From Helochares maculicollis (lineage: Eukaryota > Arthropoda > Insecta > Coleoptera > Hydrophilidae): 43,345 nucleotides of DNA. The notes beneath the pieces are model-generated. The model was given only the letters and a program-made list of their open reading frames with translations. It was not told where the DNA came from and did no database searches. The stretch lies in the NCBI GenBank assembly GCA_033557835.1, contig JAWQRO010000314.1, positions 1 to 43,345 on the forward strand, read 5' to 3'. The position numbers and the translations under genes are program-made. This document shows positions 22,801 to 33,205 of this stretch, piece after piece; position 1 is the stretch's first letter; every line of letters begins with the position of its first letter.

Positions 22801-25800
22801 GTGTTAGTAGTTTAGGTTGACGCTCTTAATTGAAGAGCGAAGCTCAAATCGGCTGCGCCGAAGGCGCAGCTTACTCCTTTTACAATTGTTAGAAAATAAC
22901 TTTTTTGAATAATCATATTTTTATTTTCGATTAAAATTGAAGATTTAAAAGAATACTCAGATCAGATTGAGGACAGAAACAAATAAATTACGGTAAAATT
23001 CTACTTTTTAACAAATATTTAGGACTTTTTTGGTTTTATAGCATACTTAATATGGAATGTGTGAAAATTCAAAAGATTCTAATTTGCGTGCTGTGGTTAG
23101 GTACTATTTTAGAACTGGTTTTTATACAATTTACAAGCAGGAGTACAAAGTAGGGTTCCCAACTCAGCCTGATTTCCTTTATTTTGTGTATCCGTGAACT
23201 CTAAGCGAAGGGCGAAAGAAAAATATCACTAATTAATTAAATGAAGCTATCTTCTGCAAACAATTGCAAAACGTGTAAGCTGCGCCTTCAAACTGAGTTG
23301 AAGCATCTTCTATAATAAGCTGTAACTAGCGAAATTAGTACTCCCACCTTCAAATCGTTCCAGAATAGTACCCAACGAAATTAGATTTTGTACTTTTGAA
23401 TCGTTAATCTACTTGAATTGCGATAAAAAAATATGATTAATCAAGAAAGAGAAGTTGCACTCTAACATCTACAAGATGTGCAAGCTGCGCCTTCGGCGCA
23501 GCCGATTCGAGCTTCGCTCTTCAATTAAAAGCGACAACCTAAGCTTCTAACATCCAAAAACATTTCGCTATTAAAAACGTCATCTAAACCTTTTATTGTA
23601 TAGCAGAGTGGCTCTATTTATTAAAACCCGAAGCAATGGTGTAGTCGATATATTTTTATTAGGATGATGTAATAAAAGTTTAGTTGACGCTCTTAATAGT
23701 GGAACGTTTCTGGATGGTAGAAACTTAGGTTGACGCTCTTAGTTGAAGAGCGAAGCTCGAAGCGGCTGCGCCGAAAGCGCAGCTTACGCTTTTCGAAGAT
23801 TTTAAATTTCTGGATTAATCATATTTATAAATCGAGAATCGTTTGGAGTACATGTTTTAAAAGAAAAAACACAATAAAATTTCTTTTTCTCTAGAACATT
23901 TTTTCAAATGACCAAACGAGTACTAATTTTGCCAGCTACAGATTATTATAGAAGAATCCTCAACTCAATCTTATTTTGATTATTCTTTTGAATCATGAAG
24001 TGCGTCGAATTTCGACATCAAAATATGATTATTCAGAAAAGTGAAGTTATCTTCTAAAATTTACAAAAAGTGTAAACTGCGCCTTCGGCGCAACCGTTTC
24101 GGGCTTCGTTCTTCAATTGAAAGCGTCAATCTAAGCTTCTAACATCCAAATACATTTCGCTATTAAAAGCGTTATTCTAAAACCTTTTATTGTATAGCAT
24201 AGAAGCGCTATTTATTAAAACCTGAAGCAATGGTATTGTCGATATATTTTTATTAGGATGACGTAATAAAAGTTTAGTTGACGCTCTTAAAAATGGAACG
24301 TTTCTGGATGTTAGAAACTTAGGTTGACGCTTTTAAATGAAGAGCGAAGCTCGAATCGGCTGCGCCGAAGGCACAGCTTACGCGTTTTACATAGAAGATA
24401 ATTCCTTTTTCTTGAATGTTTTTATTCTGATGTTGAGATGCGATTTTAGTTTAGCAAATTTTTCCATAGCCTATTAAAAATAGAATTTTCAACTTGAAGA
24501 AATGGCAGTTTCGGTGATCCTGTTGAAAATTTGTATATCTCAGTTTTGTGACGTTTAAGTCGTGCAAGGAATAACATCTGGACAGCCTTATTTTAACGCC
24601 TAGTTAACTATGTAGGTAAACAGGTAGTTTCGGTACATGGATCAACAGTTGATCCAGATCAACGATTGTGCGTATACCAAATTTTAACGCTGCACTTCAA
24701 ACGGTTTTACCGATATCGTATACATACACACACACAAACATACACAGATTCACACACACAGAGACAAAATGCCAAAAATGTGCAAAATGGATTCAGGAAC
24801 GAAACGTGGAGATCCGCTAAAATCTCAAAGGCGAAGTTTTCCATGATCCCAAGAGCTTCCCTTTATTATATTTCGTATAGTAATACGGGAATATAAAAAT
24901 AGTTGGAATGGTGTACTTGAGTAGACAACACAATTGAATTCACAACATAGACATTCATGATCTTGAGCACCTTTAATTAGGCTCGCGAATGTTTAGATAC
25001 GAACCGATTATTTAGCTCTTGGCCTGCCAATTGTCAATGAGGGTCATGCCTCAGTTCAGATTTGCTTTGCAATATTTTATTTTATTTACTGGGTACGCAC
25101 GTTTGATGGCGTAGTTACAGAGCAAATATTTTGAAACATGTGTTATTTTTCTAAAATGCTAATCACCGAAGTAACCTATTTATTTAAAAATGAGCTACGC
25201 ACACACGTGCTTCGAAAAATGATTATATACAAAAAATGTCGGCGCATTTTTGCAATATGATCATTAAATGTCGAGGCCTATTAATAGCGTTAGTGGTAAA
25301 CAAAAATGCGCAAAGCAATACAAATAATTACACTATATGTACAATGTGAGAGCGTCGTGAATTTCTTTTTTCACGACAGGTTTTTTTCTTCTATTATACG
25401 TATAAAATATTCTGATTAACAGTAATGAGCAGTGTATTAAACGTAGTCTTTGTTGATATGAGAAACATCAGTAGTAATGTGGGTTTTATTTATAAAATTC
25501 AAATTAAGTGCTAATAAATCGATTCATTTACATTTTTCTTAGAGACATTGCTTTAAGGAAAAATCTTCTGCACTTTCCAAATGCATCAATTGGTGCGCAT
25601 ATATTTTCTGAATGAATTTCATACGAGCAACACGTGGCAGTGTCTCGAAAGAAAACATATCTACAAGAATGCTTATTTTAAAAATGTTTCCATCCGTTGC
25701 GATACAGCCATTTATAATCGCAACTCGGTTATAAAAAAGGTCTAATTAGCCTAATTTACCAAAAGCGAAATAAGACTAAAACACTTATTTCAGTACGTGA

Positions 25801-28800
25801 ACATTCTAAAAGGACCGAAAGTAAAAGTAGACTGCAAACAAGCACAAAAAAATAAACACATAAATGGTTTTAGGCCATATTACGTTACATTAGCGACAAT
25901 TAAAACGAGTTGGGTTCCATGCTGTGTGTAAAAATATACCTACCACGTACTCTAACGAAAATAATGGTCCATTTACAAAGCACACACCGATTACACTATC
26001 GGACCATCAATGAAAGTAAATTGATGCATTATTCCTGCGCGGCTTAAGTAAATTTCCCATAAATGTGTGTTTAAACAATAGCAATAAAGAGACCCAAGTT
26101 CAAGACACATAAAGCAAACCAGTTTTGTAACCAGCGACTGTACATCCATCCATCCGACCATCGTTCGTTGCCTTTTGCATATGAGTCACACTTTCTCTGG
26201 GCGGTCTCGCCCTTGGGGCTGATTTTTTATTTATTCTTTTATGCATAAAAAATAGGAAATGAAAGTGACATGAAGCGAAATACTAGCCTTCCACAGTCTG
26301 ACCGATGCAGAGGTGAGGCTCAGATTGAGAGTCTATTAATATAATTCAATGTCTAGGTTACTATCGAAGCGCACCTCTGAGTATTAATTGAGCCTTTCTT
26401 AATTTTTGTAGAATTTGGTGCAGCCGGGACGATATGTGTATTTATATGTTGTTTGAGTACGTTTGCGGAGGGGAGATTTTTTCGTATCTGAGAAACGCTG
26501 GACGGTTCAGCACGTCAACAGGGAATTTCTACAGCTCGGAAATCGTATCAGCCCTCGAATATTTGCATGCAAGGAGCATAGTTTATAGAGACTTAAAACC
26601 AGAAAATTTACTTTTGGACAAAGACGGCCATTTGAAGATAACAGACTTCGGCTTCGCCAAGAAGCTCACCGACAGGACGTGGACTCTCTGCGGCACCCCG
26701 GAGTACCTCGCCCCGGAAATCATCCAGAGCAAAGGCCACAACAAGGCTGTCGACTGGTGGGCTTTAGGTGAGATTTTCTTTTTATTTACTCTTTTCTCTT
26801 TTTTTACGCTTCTATTTCGCCGCTGGACTTGCAGCGTGAAAGTCCTCCGCTGTGTATTTACTTCTTATATATGTACTTCATAAGAAAAGTAGTTGTACTA
26901 GAGTTGTTCTCCGAGGTCGACGACTTCCAGGTGTGCAATCTGCAGATGTTAATGTTGTTATTTATTATGTCTAGGAGGCCCGGTCGGCAATATCTTTTCC
27001 ACCAGGTGCCCCTCTCTTCTCCATTAGAGGAGCTCCAGCCTCATCATTATTCCAAAATCACGACCAGCAAGCCCGTTATGTCTTGTATTGTATTTACGCA
27101 AGAGAATACTTAATCTTGAAGTTCAATAAACAAAAGGCTCTTAAAAGTGCTTTCGGTGAATGGGCTTGGCTTACGCTTTTACGGGGTATTTTTAGAAAAT
27201 GCATCCAAAATTACGCCAGCGTCAAAGCCAATGCATTGGTGGAGTGAATGAGATAAGTTTATGCAAAGCTAAATTTAGTGCCCCAAGTTGTTTTCAAAAG
27301 CACTTAAGGTCAATAATTTTAGGTCAAAACGAATCCTGTTGACTTTACCTAAATAGCATTGTTCCATTTTCAGGAATCCTCTTGTACGAAATGCTCTGCG
27401 GATACCCACCTTTCTACGATGACAACCCATTCGGCATCTACGAGAAAATCCTGAGTGGCAAAATAGAGTGGCCCAAACACCTAGATCCTGTGGCTAAAGA
27501 CCTCATCAAGAAGCTGCTTGTCCAAGATCGGACAAAAAGGCTGGGGAATATGAAGAATGGAGCAGATGACGTTAAGCGACATCGGTGGTTCAAAGGGCTG
27601 GATTGGCAAGATGTAATCCTCAGAAAACTCGCGGTAAGTGGTTGCCACTGCTACAAATTATTGCTATTACGCATAAAAACGCCTTACTTTCATGACTTTG
27701 CACTAATAACGCCCCAAAAGTGAACAATTTCTATAATCAGCGTTGTTTTATTAGTAAATTTTATCATGAAATTGTAATTAAGTATGAAAAAATATTAAGC
27801 TTAAGAAATAGGTACTGAAAGAAGTTCCAACTTATACTCTGGAAGGACTCATTAGTTTACCACTCGCATTAATAAGGCGTAGTTTTACAGTTTTAAAGAG
27901 TTCCAGTGTTCTGGAATCCAAGATATAGCATTACTACTGCTAACAAGTAAATAAGATGCCTCTTGTCACTAAACCAATCCCATAATTAATACAGTAAAGC
28001 TTTGGATGAAGTTCACTGGCTGCTGTCCGTTCAGCTGACTGCCGATTTGAGTCTGGAGGGTAACGGTTGGCCCAAGATTCAACCCATCGTTACATATTGA
28101 AGCAAAAGTCCTCTTAGAATTAAATTAATTAAGAAACGCCCAAAATTTATGAATTGCAGTCTATTGCGCATAAAAATCCCGTACTTTGAAGACTTTAAAC
28201 TTATAACTCCGTAGAAGTGAGGCCCTTTGAAATTTGGCGTTGCTTAAATTGTAATTTAACACACAAAAATATTAAGTTTAAACAATCGGTGATGAAAGAA
28301 CTTTCAAACTATACTCTGGAAAGACTCCTTAGTTTATCACTCGCATTAATGGAACGCAGTTTTACCATTTTCAATGAGTTTAGTGTTCTGGAAGGAAGCA
28401 AGTAAATAATATGAGTCTTGTCGAAAAACAAATGCTTCAATTAATATGCTTTGGACGAAGTTTATCGGCTGCCGTCCACTCAACTCACTGCTGAGCGTAA
28501 TGGGGGATCCAAGAATCATACTTTGTTATGTATTGAGGCTAAAAGTCCTCTCTATCTTCCTGAAACAGCTCCAAGCAGCTCTTAGAATCGTTATTGATTT
28601 TGGTTTGATTTGAGCAAACGCGGCGCCCATTTCAAAAACAGCTGTCTCATGGACGCAAGATGCATCCAACAGTACATTTAGAATCTTTAAGGCTTCATCT
28701 ATTTCTTGCATCTTTACTTAATGGTTTGCCAAAACGGTAATGTTGACTTGTTTGAAGTTTTACCGCCACCTCCTTTGGGCAACCTGGTCTTTCGGCAGCA

Positions 28801-30364
28801 TCTTTGCTTATTCGGCTGCGTTTAATTCTACCATTTCTCTCTATGGTTCCCTTCTTCACTATTTGTCTCAGTGGAGAACGGGTACCACTTATCAAGCCAA
28901 GTTTTAGCTTGAATGGTGTTTTCTTCTATCAAAAAGCAATAATTCGCTAACACAAGCAATTGTTTTGAATTCAGTGTCCAACATCACTACATTAGCGCTC
29001 TGCAGCTTATGAACTTATGATCATGTCATGAAATTTTGAGGAAACTCGTCTAAAGGTTGATGCTTCTTCAAAATCATTTGGGATTTTCATTAGTGGTACC
29101 ACCTATGTGTTATCCGGCAGAGTTTTCAGCTTGTGTGTTAGGGTATACAATTTTTATTTACTTAACTCTAACAGGAATCAAATAAATTAAGAAACGATTC
29201 AAATTAGTGACGTTCGAGTAAAACATCGTCACTTCGGCAGCGGCTTTAAGTCTTCAACTTTCCATCTTCGGTTGTAGGAAGGGGGAAACATGTTGCTGGC
29301 GCCTTTTCTTTACATTTACAAATCCGTCTCTGACGTTTTAGTCTTCCCTACTTTTCATACAGCAGTTACCAACATCGAAAACTTTGACTCTTACGTTGGT
29401 TTCCGGTGGAGAGATCTTCGATCGGATTATTGATGATGGTTGGTACCCTCAGCAGAGCTGTTGTGGGCATGTTTTTGGAGAAAAGTTACGTGTCCGCTTT
29501 CCGTTACATTTAAAAGGGGCCTCTGCCATTTTACTGCCAATCTTTTAGATGCTGAGGGTCTGTGCCTTCACATTTTTTTTGCTCCTTAAAGTCTGGGCGT
29601 TCACTGTTTTTTCTGCTAGTTCTTGCCTGGTATCCCGATAGCTGGTGAGTTTGGAAATATCCGCTCGAAGTGGGATCAACTTCTTGGTACCATAGTGTCC
29701 GCAAGGGAAAACCTTCACCCTTCTCGAGAGCTATGAGCAGACCACCTAGGGCACCATGAGGGAATAAAGATATTTTGCAGTAACTCTAAGCTACGCCCGT
29801 CTTGTTAAATTTACGATATGGTGCCAGTCCTTCGTCTGCACCTCCTTTTGTTTAGCTTTAATTAACTAGATGCGGACTATCGCGAGGGCGACAGTTAATG
29901 AGAAACTAGTGTTTCGTTAGCAGTTATTTCGTTATAGTAGTTGTAGGTGCACCAGCGAGTGATTACTGTGCCTTGCGACTATGAAGACTCACATCAAAAA
30001 CGAACTCGTTATTTATTAATTCCAGTCTACCAAAACACAGCCCCAATCCTGAATTAAGCATATAGACTGATATGGACTATTCACATGCCTTGTAATGCGG
30101 CAACCTATGATACAGAACAATCTCTTGCATATATTCACTGCTCGTTTACTAAATAGAATCGTTAGTCTGTGGTTTTGTGATATACGAGTACGTTTCTGGT
30201 ACTACTGGTAGATTTAATGACAAAATTTTAAATTTCAGCCGCCCATCACGCCTAAAGTCCTTCACGAAGGAGACGCCAGCAACTTTGACGAATACCCAGA
30301 GACCGACTGGAAAAGCGCGAGAACCCTAGAGGAGGAAGAATCAAAATTGTTCGAGGATTTTTAG
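13707..30364 (+). CDS. Pka-C3: PKA-like catalytic subunit, Pka-C3/PRKX type (5'-partial)
   Basis: Serine/threonine kinase of the AGC group, closest by recall to Drosophila Pka-C3 and vertebrate PRKX. Four exons are visible: 13707-13875, 26412-26767, 27374-27633 and 30239-30364, all with GT-AG borders and compatible phases, giving about 303 residues. Visible landmarks: glycine loop GTGSFGRV, the ATP-binding lysine in YGALKVL, catalytic loop YRDLKPENLL, DFGFAKK, activation-loop RTWTLCGTPEYLAPE with the PDK1-site threonine, YPPFYDDNPFGIYEKIL, RLGNMKNGADDVKRHRWF, and a C-tail NFDEYPETDW ending FEDF. The usual catalytic residues are all present, so it should be active. The N-terminal exons are not seen and probably lie upstream of the window. 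Introns are 12,536, 606 and 2,605 bp; the first holds the hairpin array. In the family, activity is held in check by regulatory subunits and cAMP. Nothing here shows transcriptional control. Confidence 0.95.
14320..14470. repeat. 22-bp quasi-palindromic tandem repeat
   Basis: About six to seven copies of a 22-bp unit near AATCAATCTCAATATTATTG plus AT, seen at starts 14342, 14364, 14386, 14408 and 14430. Each unit begins ATCAAT and ends ATTGAT, so it can fold on itself. It lies in the first visible kinase intron. Confidence 0.88.
14471..15689. other. Intronic stretch, nothing recognised
   Basis: AT-rich intron of the kinase gene between the 22-bp repeat and the hairpin array. Nothing recognised. 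Confidence 0.5.
15690..19150. repeat. Hairpin-bearing inverted array, block 1
   Basis: A chain of alternating, mutually inverted modules, each built around a 19-base palindrome. Forward copies (GCTGCGCCTTCGGCGCAGC) are at 15991, 16735, about 17690 (degenerate) and 18655 (loop TCC). Reverse copies (GCTGCGCCGAAGGCGCAGC) are at 16386 (truncated), 17346 (stem mismatch), about 17992 (degenerate), 18318 and 19021. Beside each is a second hairpin, GAGCGAAGCTC, then GCTCTTAATTGAAGAGC. Sequence outside each forward copy is the reverse complement of that outside each reverse copy for roughly 100 bp or more, so the arms are long. Spacing between successive palindromes is mostly about 300-400 bp. The block opens at about 15694 with an arm that has lost its hairpin. 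No open frame of note lies inside. Confidence 0.9.
17085..17310 (-). mobile_element. LINE 3'-end fragment inserted in the hairpin array
   Basis: The forward-to-reverse distance here is 611 bp instead of about 370 bp. The extra segment starts with a repeated TCAAAATCAAAATCAAAAAT tract, the complement of a TTTTGATTTTGA tail behind an AATAAA signal. Many insect non-LTR retrotransposons end this way, so it is probably a 5'-truncated copy in minus orientation. No target duplication is clear and no protein-coding part remains. The clade is not determined. Confidence 0.55.
19151..21139. other. Spacer between the two array blocks
   Basis: About 2 kb of AT-rich intron without any hairpin copy or recognisable exon. 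Confidence 0.6.
21140..24450. repeat. Hairpin-bearing inverted array, block 2
   Basis: Same family as block 1. Forward palindromes are at 21281, about 22520 (degenerate), 23279 (cut off in the loop), 23484 and about 24076 (two changes). Reverse palindromes are at 21636 (loop GCA), 22066, 22852, 23765 (one stem change) and 24359 (one change). Sub-repeats of about 45-50 bp, of the form GGAATGTTTCTGGATGTTAG followed by AAGCTTAGGTTGACGCTCTT, precede most reverse palindromes two to four times, for example at about 21475-21620. Between 21636 and 22066 two reverse copies follow each other: the forward hairpin and the central part have been deleted. No coding potential is visible. Confidence 0.9.
24600..24900 (+). 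mobile_element. Dispersed repeat copy 1, probable non-LTR/SINE-like 3' end
   Basis: From about 24698 the sequence matches 34706-34920: AAACGGTTTTACCGATATCG against AAACAGTTTGACCGCTATCG, then a CA-rich microsatellite, ACAAAATG, GGAGATCC, AAAATCTC, a CATGATC block, TACTTCGTAT-like and a short end resembling GAATATAAAA. Ends of this form are common in insect retroelements. The family is not identified. Confidence 0.65.
24901..26411. other. Intronic stretch before the second kinase exon
   Basis: AT-rich intron. It ends with the acceptor tract TTAATTTTTGTAG. Nothing else recognised. Confidence 0.6.
26412..26767 (+). CDS. Pka-C3: Pka-C3 exon with the catalytic and activation loops
   Basis: Acceptor TTTTTGTAG, donor GTGAGA. 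Encodes IWCSRDDMCIYMLFEYV (hinge), YRDLKPEN, DFGFAKK, GTPEYLAPE and the VDWWALG segment. Any ATG at 26434 is internal and not a start. The reading frame continuing past 26767 is intron read-through. Confidence 0.96.
26768..27373. other. Kinase intron, 606 bp
   Basis: Bounded by donor GTGAGA and acceptor CATTTTCAG. The open frame 26829-27113 inside it has no recognisable domain. Confidence 0.8.
27374..27633 (+). CDS. Pka-C3: Pka-C3 exon, C-lobe
   Basis: Acceptor CATTTTCAG, donor GTAAGT. Encodes ILLYEMLCGYPPFYDD, KILSGKIEWPKHLDP, KRLGNMKNGADDVKRHRWF and DVILRKLA, ending on a codon boundary. Confidence 0.96.
27650..28550. repeat. Diverged tandem duplication of about 480 bp
   Basis: About 27655-28100 and 28155-28555 align along their length: the ACGCATAAAAACGCC / GCGCATAAAAATCCC blocks, TATACTCTGGAAGGACTC / TATACTCTGGAAAGACTC, CACTCGCATTAAT in both, and GCTTTGGATGAAGTTCACTG / GCTTTGGACGAAGTTTATCG. 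They are clearly diverged. The minus strand near both right ends resembles a mariner transposase segment (SAVSW.D-like), so this may be a duplicated part of the remnant that follows. Confidence 0.7.
28550..28960 (-). pseudogene. Degenerate mariner transposase remnant
   Basis: On the minus strand pieces such as QAKTWLDKWYPFST, ISKDAAERPGCPKEVA and SKSCLELFQEDREDFL follow the order of mariner N-terminal and linker regions, but in different frames with stops. It is an old, heavily mutated copy in the last kinase intron. Assignment rests on short motifs only. Confidence 0.5.
28961..30238. other. Kinase intron, remainder
   Basis: Contains a less AT-rich section at about 29230-29780 that could be another old transposon, but I recognise no domain in any frame. 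Ends with the acceptor AAATTTCAG. Confidence 0.45.
30239..30364 (+). CDS. Pka-C3: Pka-C3 terminal exon, C-tail
   Basis: Acceptor AAATTTCAG; 41 codons from PPITPKVLHEGDASNF through DEYPETDWKSA to FEDF, then TAG at 30362-30364. The short FxxF-type end is the hydrophobic motif that AGC kinases dock into their own N-lobe. No canonical AATAAA is evident close behind. Confidence 0.95.
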   Translation, partial: PPITPKVLHEGDASNFDEYPETDWKSARTLEEEESKLFEDF

Positions 30365-30700
30365 TGGTTTTTCTTTTTGGCCAATAGAATTTTGTTGTGC
30401 GATAACGTTTTTACTATTATGTAGGTGCTGTTTAATACAAATTTTTAAATAATTATTTATTATTTAAAACTTAAACTTATGTGATATATTATTTTGTTGT
30501 TACATTTAGCTAATTCTTAGGAATATGTTGATTTTTTATATAGTTTTATAGTCCAACAACAATAATAATAATGATTTAATGTAACTTAGCTGCGTAAGCG
30601 AACCATTAATACAAGTTGTATATATGAATTGCAGAAAATATAGACTATTGTTTTTCTATTTACGTAATATTTTTAATTAAGTGATTAATTGATTGGGTGT
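30365..30700. other. 3' flank of the kinase gene
   Basis: AT-rich sequence, presumably the 3' untranslated region and a short intergenic gap before the first CRAL-TRIO promoter. Confidence 0.5.
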
Positions 30701-30701
30701 C

Positions 30702-30760
30702 TGAAGCTGCCTATCTTATCTTTACGTAATCGATTTGATAGTACGAGACTAGGGAATAGA
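30702..30760 (+). promoter_or_regulatory. Promoter block of CRAL-TRIO gene 1 with tandem GATA sites
   Basis: TATCTTATC at 30712-30720, 94 bp before the ATG, followed by TAATCG and GATAGTAC (30737-30744). The order and spacing match the block in front of gene 2, so the promoter was copied with the gene. (A/T)GATA(A/G) is the recognition motif of GATA factors; binding here is inferred. Confidence 0.6.
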
Positions 30761-30805
30761 CATGCATATTCTGTTTGAAGTGTTAGTGCTATTATATAGA
30801 ATACA

Positions 30806-31807
30806 ATGTCAATAAGACCTATATCGAAGGAATTGCAGCTTAAAGCTGAAACGGAGCTGAATGAAGACCCAAAAAGGATCCCTCAAGACATTGAGTACAT
30901 CAAGGAATGGATCAGGAGATCCCCCCATATAAACGCCAGGACAGGTACCTTACAGAGCACATTTTACGTATTGATCTAGCTTGTCCAGATTTGCGCGTAC
31001 TAAACCTGACTTAAAATTTTAGATGACCAATGGATTTTGACATTCCTGAGAGGCTGTAAATTTAGCCTGGAACGCACGAAAGAAAAAATCGACACGTTCT
31101 ACTTAATGAGAAGCATTATGCCGGAATTTTGCTCCAATAGAGACCCTATGAGCCCAGAGATCCAAAAAATTCTTAAGTTGGGCTATTGTCTTCCGCTCAG
31201 GAAAGCCAAAAGCCCTGATTCACCAAAAGTAATTCTAGCAAGAGTCTTTGATCCTACCGTTAGCTTTATTGATGTTTTTAAAGTGAACTGGATGATTATG
31301 GAGATATGCTTGCTGGAAGACGATCAGATGACCATAGCTGGCCAAAGCGCTGTGCAGGACTTCAAAGGCATCACTTTGCATCACATGGCTATTTTCACTC
31401 CTGCCCTTATGAAAAAAGTCGCGACTGCTTTTCAAACTGCTTTGCCTGTCCGACCTAAGTCTAATCACCTAATCAATGTCCCTAGTTTTTTCGAATCCTT
31501 TTATGCTATTATGAGCCCGTTTTTAATGGAAAAAATTAAGAAGCGCATGGTCGTTCATTTAGGCTCCAACTGGGATGAAATGTACAAAGACGTTCCCAGA
31601 GAGATTTTGCCTGAAGAATATGGAGGCACCGACGGACCTATAGAAGAGTTGGTGCAGTATTGGAAGAAGAAGGTGGAAAGCTACCGGGATTGGTTCATAG
31701 AAGAAGAACAGTATAAAACTGACGAATCCAAGCGCCCTGGGAAACCTAAAACTTCTGACAACGTTTTTGGATTGGAAGGATCGTTCCGAAGATTAGATGT
31801 TGATTAA
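30806..31807 (+). CDS. CRAL-TRIO lipid-transfer protein 1 (alpha-TTP-like)
   Basis: Exons 30806-30944 and 31023-31807 (donor ACAG|GTACCT, acceptor TTTTAG), 307 aa. It is a soluble Sec14/CRAL-TRIO protein of the alpha-tocopherol-transfer-protein-like group, which carries hydrophobic ligands such as tocopherol, retinoids or phosphoinositides. An N-terminal CRAL-TRIO-N helical bundle (about residues 10-75, with DDQWILTFLRGCKFSLERTK) precedes the lipid-binding domain (about 95-260). RPKSNHLINVPSFF, EKIKKRMVVH and the LPEEYGG signature lie in the latter. The C-tail KRPGKPKTSDNVFGLEG is shared by all three copies. No signal peptide or membrane segment is seen. The start ATG aligns with those of genes 2 and 3. 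The ligand is unknown; genes 2 and 3 are tandem paralogues, gene 2 the closer one. Confidence 0.93.
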
Positions 31808-31840
31808 TACCTTGAAATTTTAGCTCAAACTTCGCTAGGT

Positions 31841-31846
31841 AATAAA
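31841..31846 (+). terminator. Polyadenylation signal AATAAA
   Basis: Canonical AATAAA 34 bp after the stop codon of CRAL-TRIO gene 1. Confidence 0.7.
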
Positions 31847-31849
31847 TCT

Positions 31850-33205
31850 TATAAACACAAGACAATTAGTTTGATTGTAAAAATATATCTGATAAGAGTT
31901 GTCCAACTGCTAACATTTTGCTATCTTATCAGTTACTTAGAAAATGTTTGTGCTATGTTTTAGTCAGATATGGAAATTTAACTCAATAATAGAATGACTT
32001 AACTACCTAAAATTGGTGTGCAGAAGCAAGCATGTTTTTATATTAAGTAAGGATGTAGCTGTTCTACCCAGAATATTCGTTGTTTTTAGGTGAACATTGT
32101 TAATAGAAAAGTTTTTTAACATAAATATTTAGTTACGATTACATACTTGTTTTATTTGCTTGAACTAGAAGGTAAGGTGTAAATTCGCTAGAAGATATGA
32201 TGGGTTTATCAAGTAGATAAGAAAGGTATGAAGTAATGTTGTTGTTTATTTGAGGAATATACTTGTTTTACTTTATTAACAGCTTTTAAAAGCGTTTTTC
32301 AAGAAATAAAGCCGTCAACATTAGTAGGATTTAGGTTTTGTTCATTACTTAAGGGTTTGACGTAGATACAACATTTCTTGTGGATACTCTTCTTTTGTCT
32401 CAGAGATCCGGAAGAACTTGTCTGTTCATCTCCATGATTATTTTTTTATTTTATGCTCCCACTAGTCTCTAATTAGGTGCCAGAACTGAATATTCTGTAT
32501 TCACGCTGTTGTAGCTCTTTGAGCATTTTATTTGTTGGGTACAAAACTATTCTGGACCAGGAATCTTCCTGCTTCATTTGAGCGTATGATCGGTAGCGAC
32601 TTTCTAAGCATAAAATAACGATTTTCATGCCGGAGATTCATGTATGGACATCAATGACTTTTGTTACAATATACCAATTTGCAGCTCTGAATATTTTGAC
32701 AGTTTCTTAAGAATTAAAAAATCTTTTGACCATGAAATGTGGAGGTGAGGCAGATAGACCAATATTATTAAAGATATTTATTTATGTTTTACAAATTGGA
32801 GATCTCTGTTTACAATTCAGAACCTGAGAAGTTTTTCAATACACATTTTTTATAGAGAAGGTGCTGAGATTCTTTTAAAGTTAGTGTGTAAGATATTTAA
32901 TGTTGTTTTATTCCCTAGTTCGAAATAAGAAGCCTCAAATAGTGCAACCAAGGCAATTAATGGTCGTCAACTCATAAACATAAAAAGATTTATATCTTGA
33001 AATCAGTACGAGCAGTGTCTAAAATAATTGCTTACTTTTTTCTATTATTTGTACATAACCGATGGATCGAATCGATCGGATTTTTCTGCCACTAAAAGAT
33101 CATGGAAGCTATAAAAAAATTGGGTTACATTTAATATAATAATAAAAGCAAAAAAGTTAAATTTGCAACGGAGATTTGCTAGGAACGAGACTTCCAATTA
33201 TTGTA
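31850..33205. other. Intergenic stretch, nothing recognised
   Basis: AT-rich gap between the first CRAL-TRIO gene and the mariner. I see no exon. Confidence 0.5.

Noticed and set aside
15990..24380. Hairpin array as a CRISPR array or integron attC cluster
   Set aside because: Spacers are not uniform, modules alternate in orientation, there are no cas or integrase genes, and the surrounding DNA is a spliced eukaryotic kinase gene.
15690..24450. Hairpins as integrated viral terminal repeats
   Set aside because: No viral reading frame anywhere near, and multiple tandem inverted copies do not fit a single insertion.
26829..27113. 94-codon frame in the 606-bp kinase intron
   Set aside because: Lies between two well-supported exons whose phases join without it; no domain.
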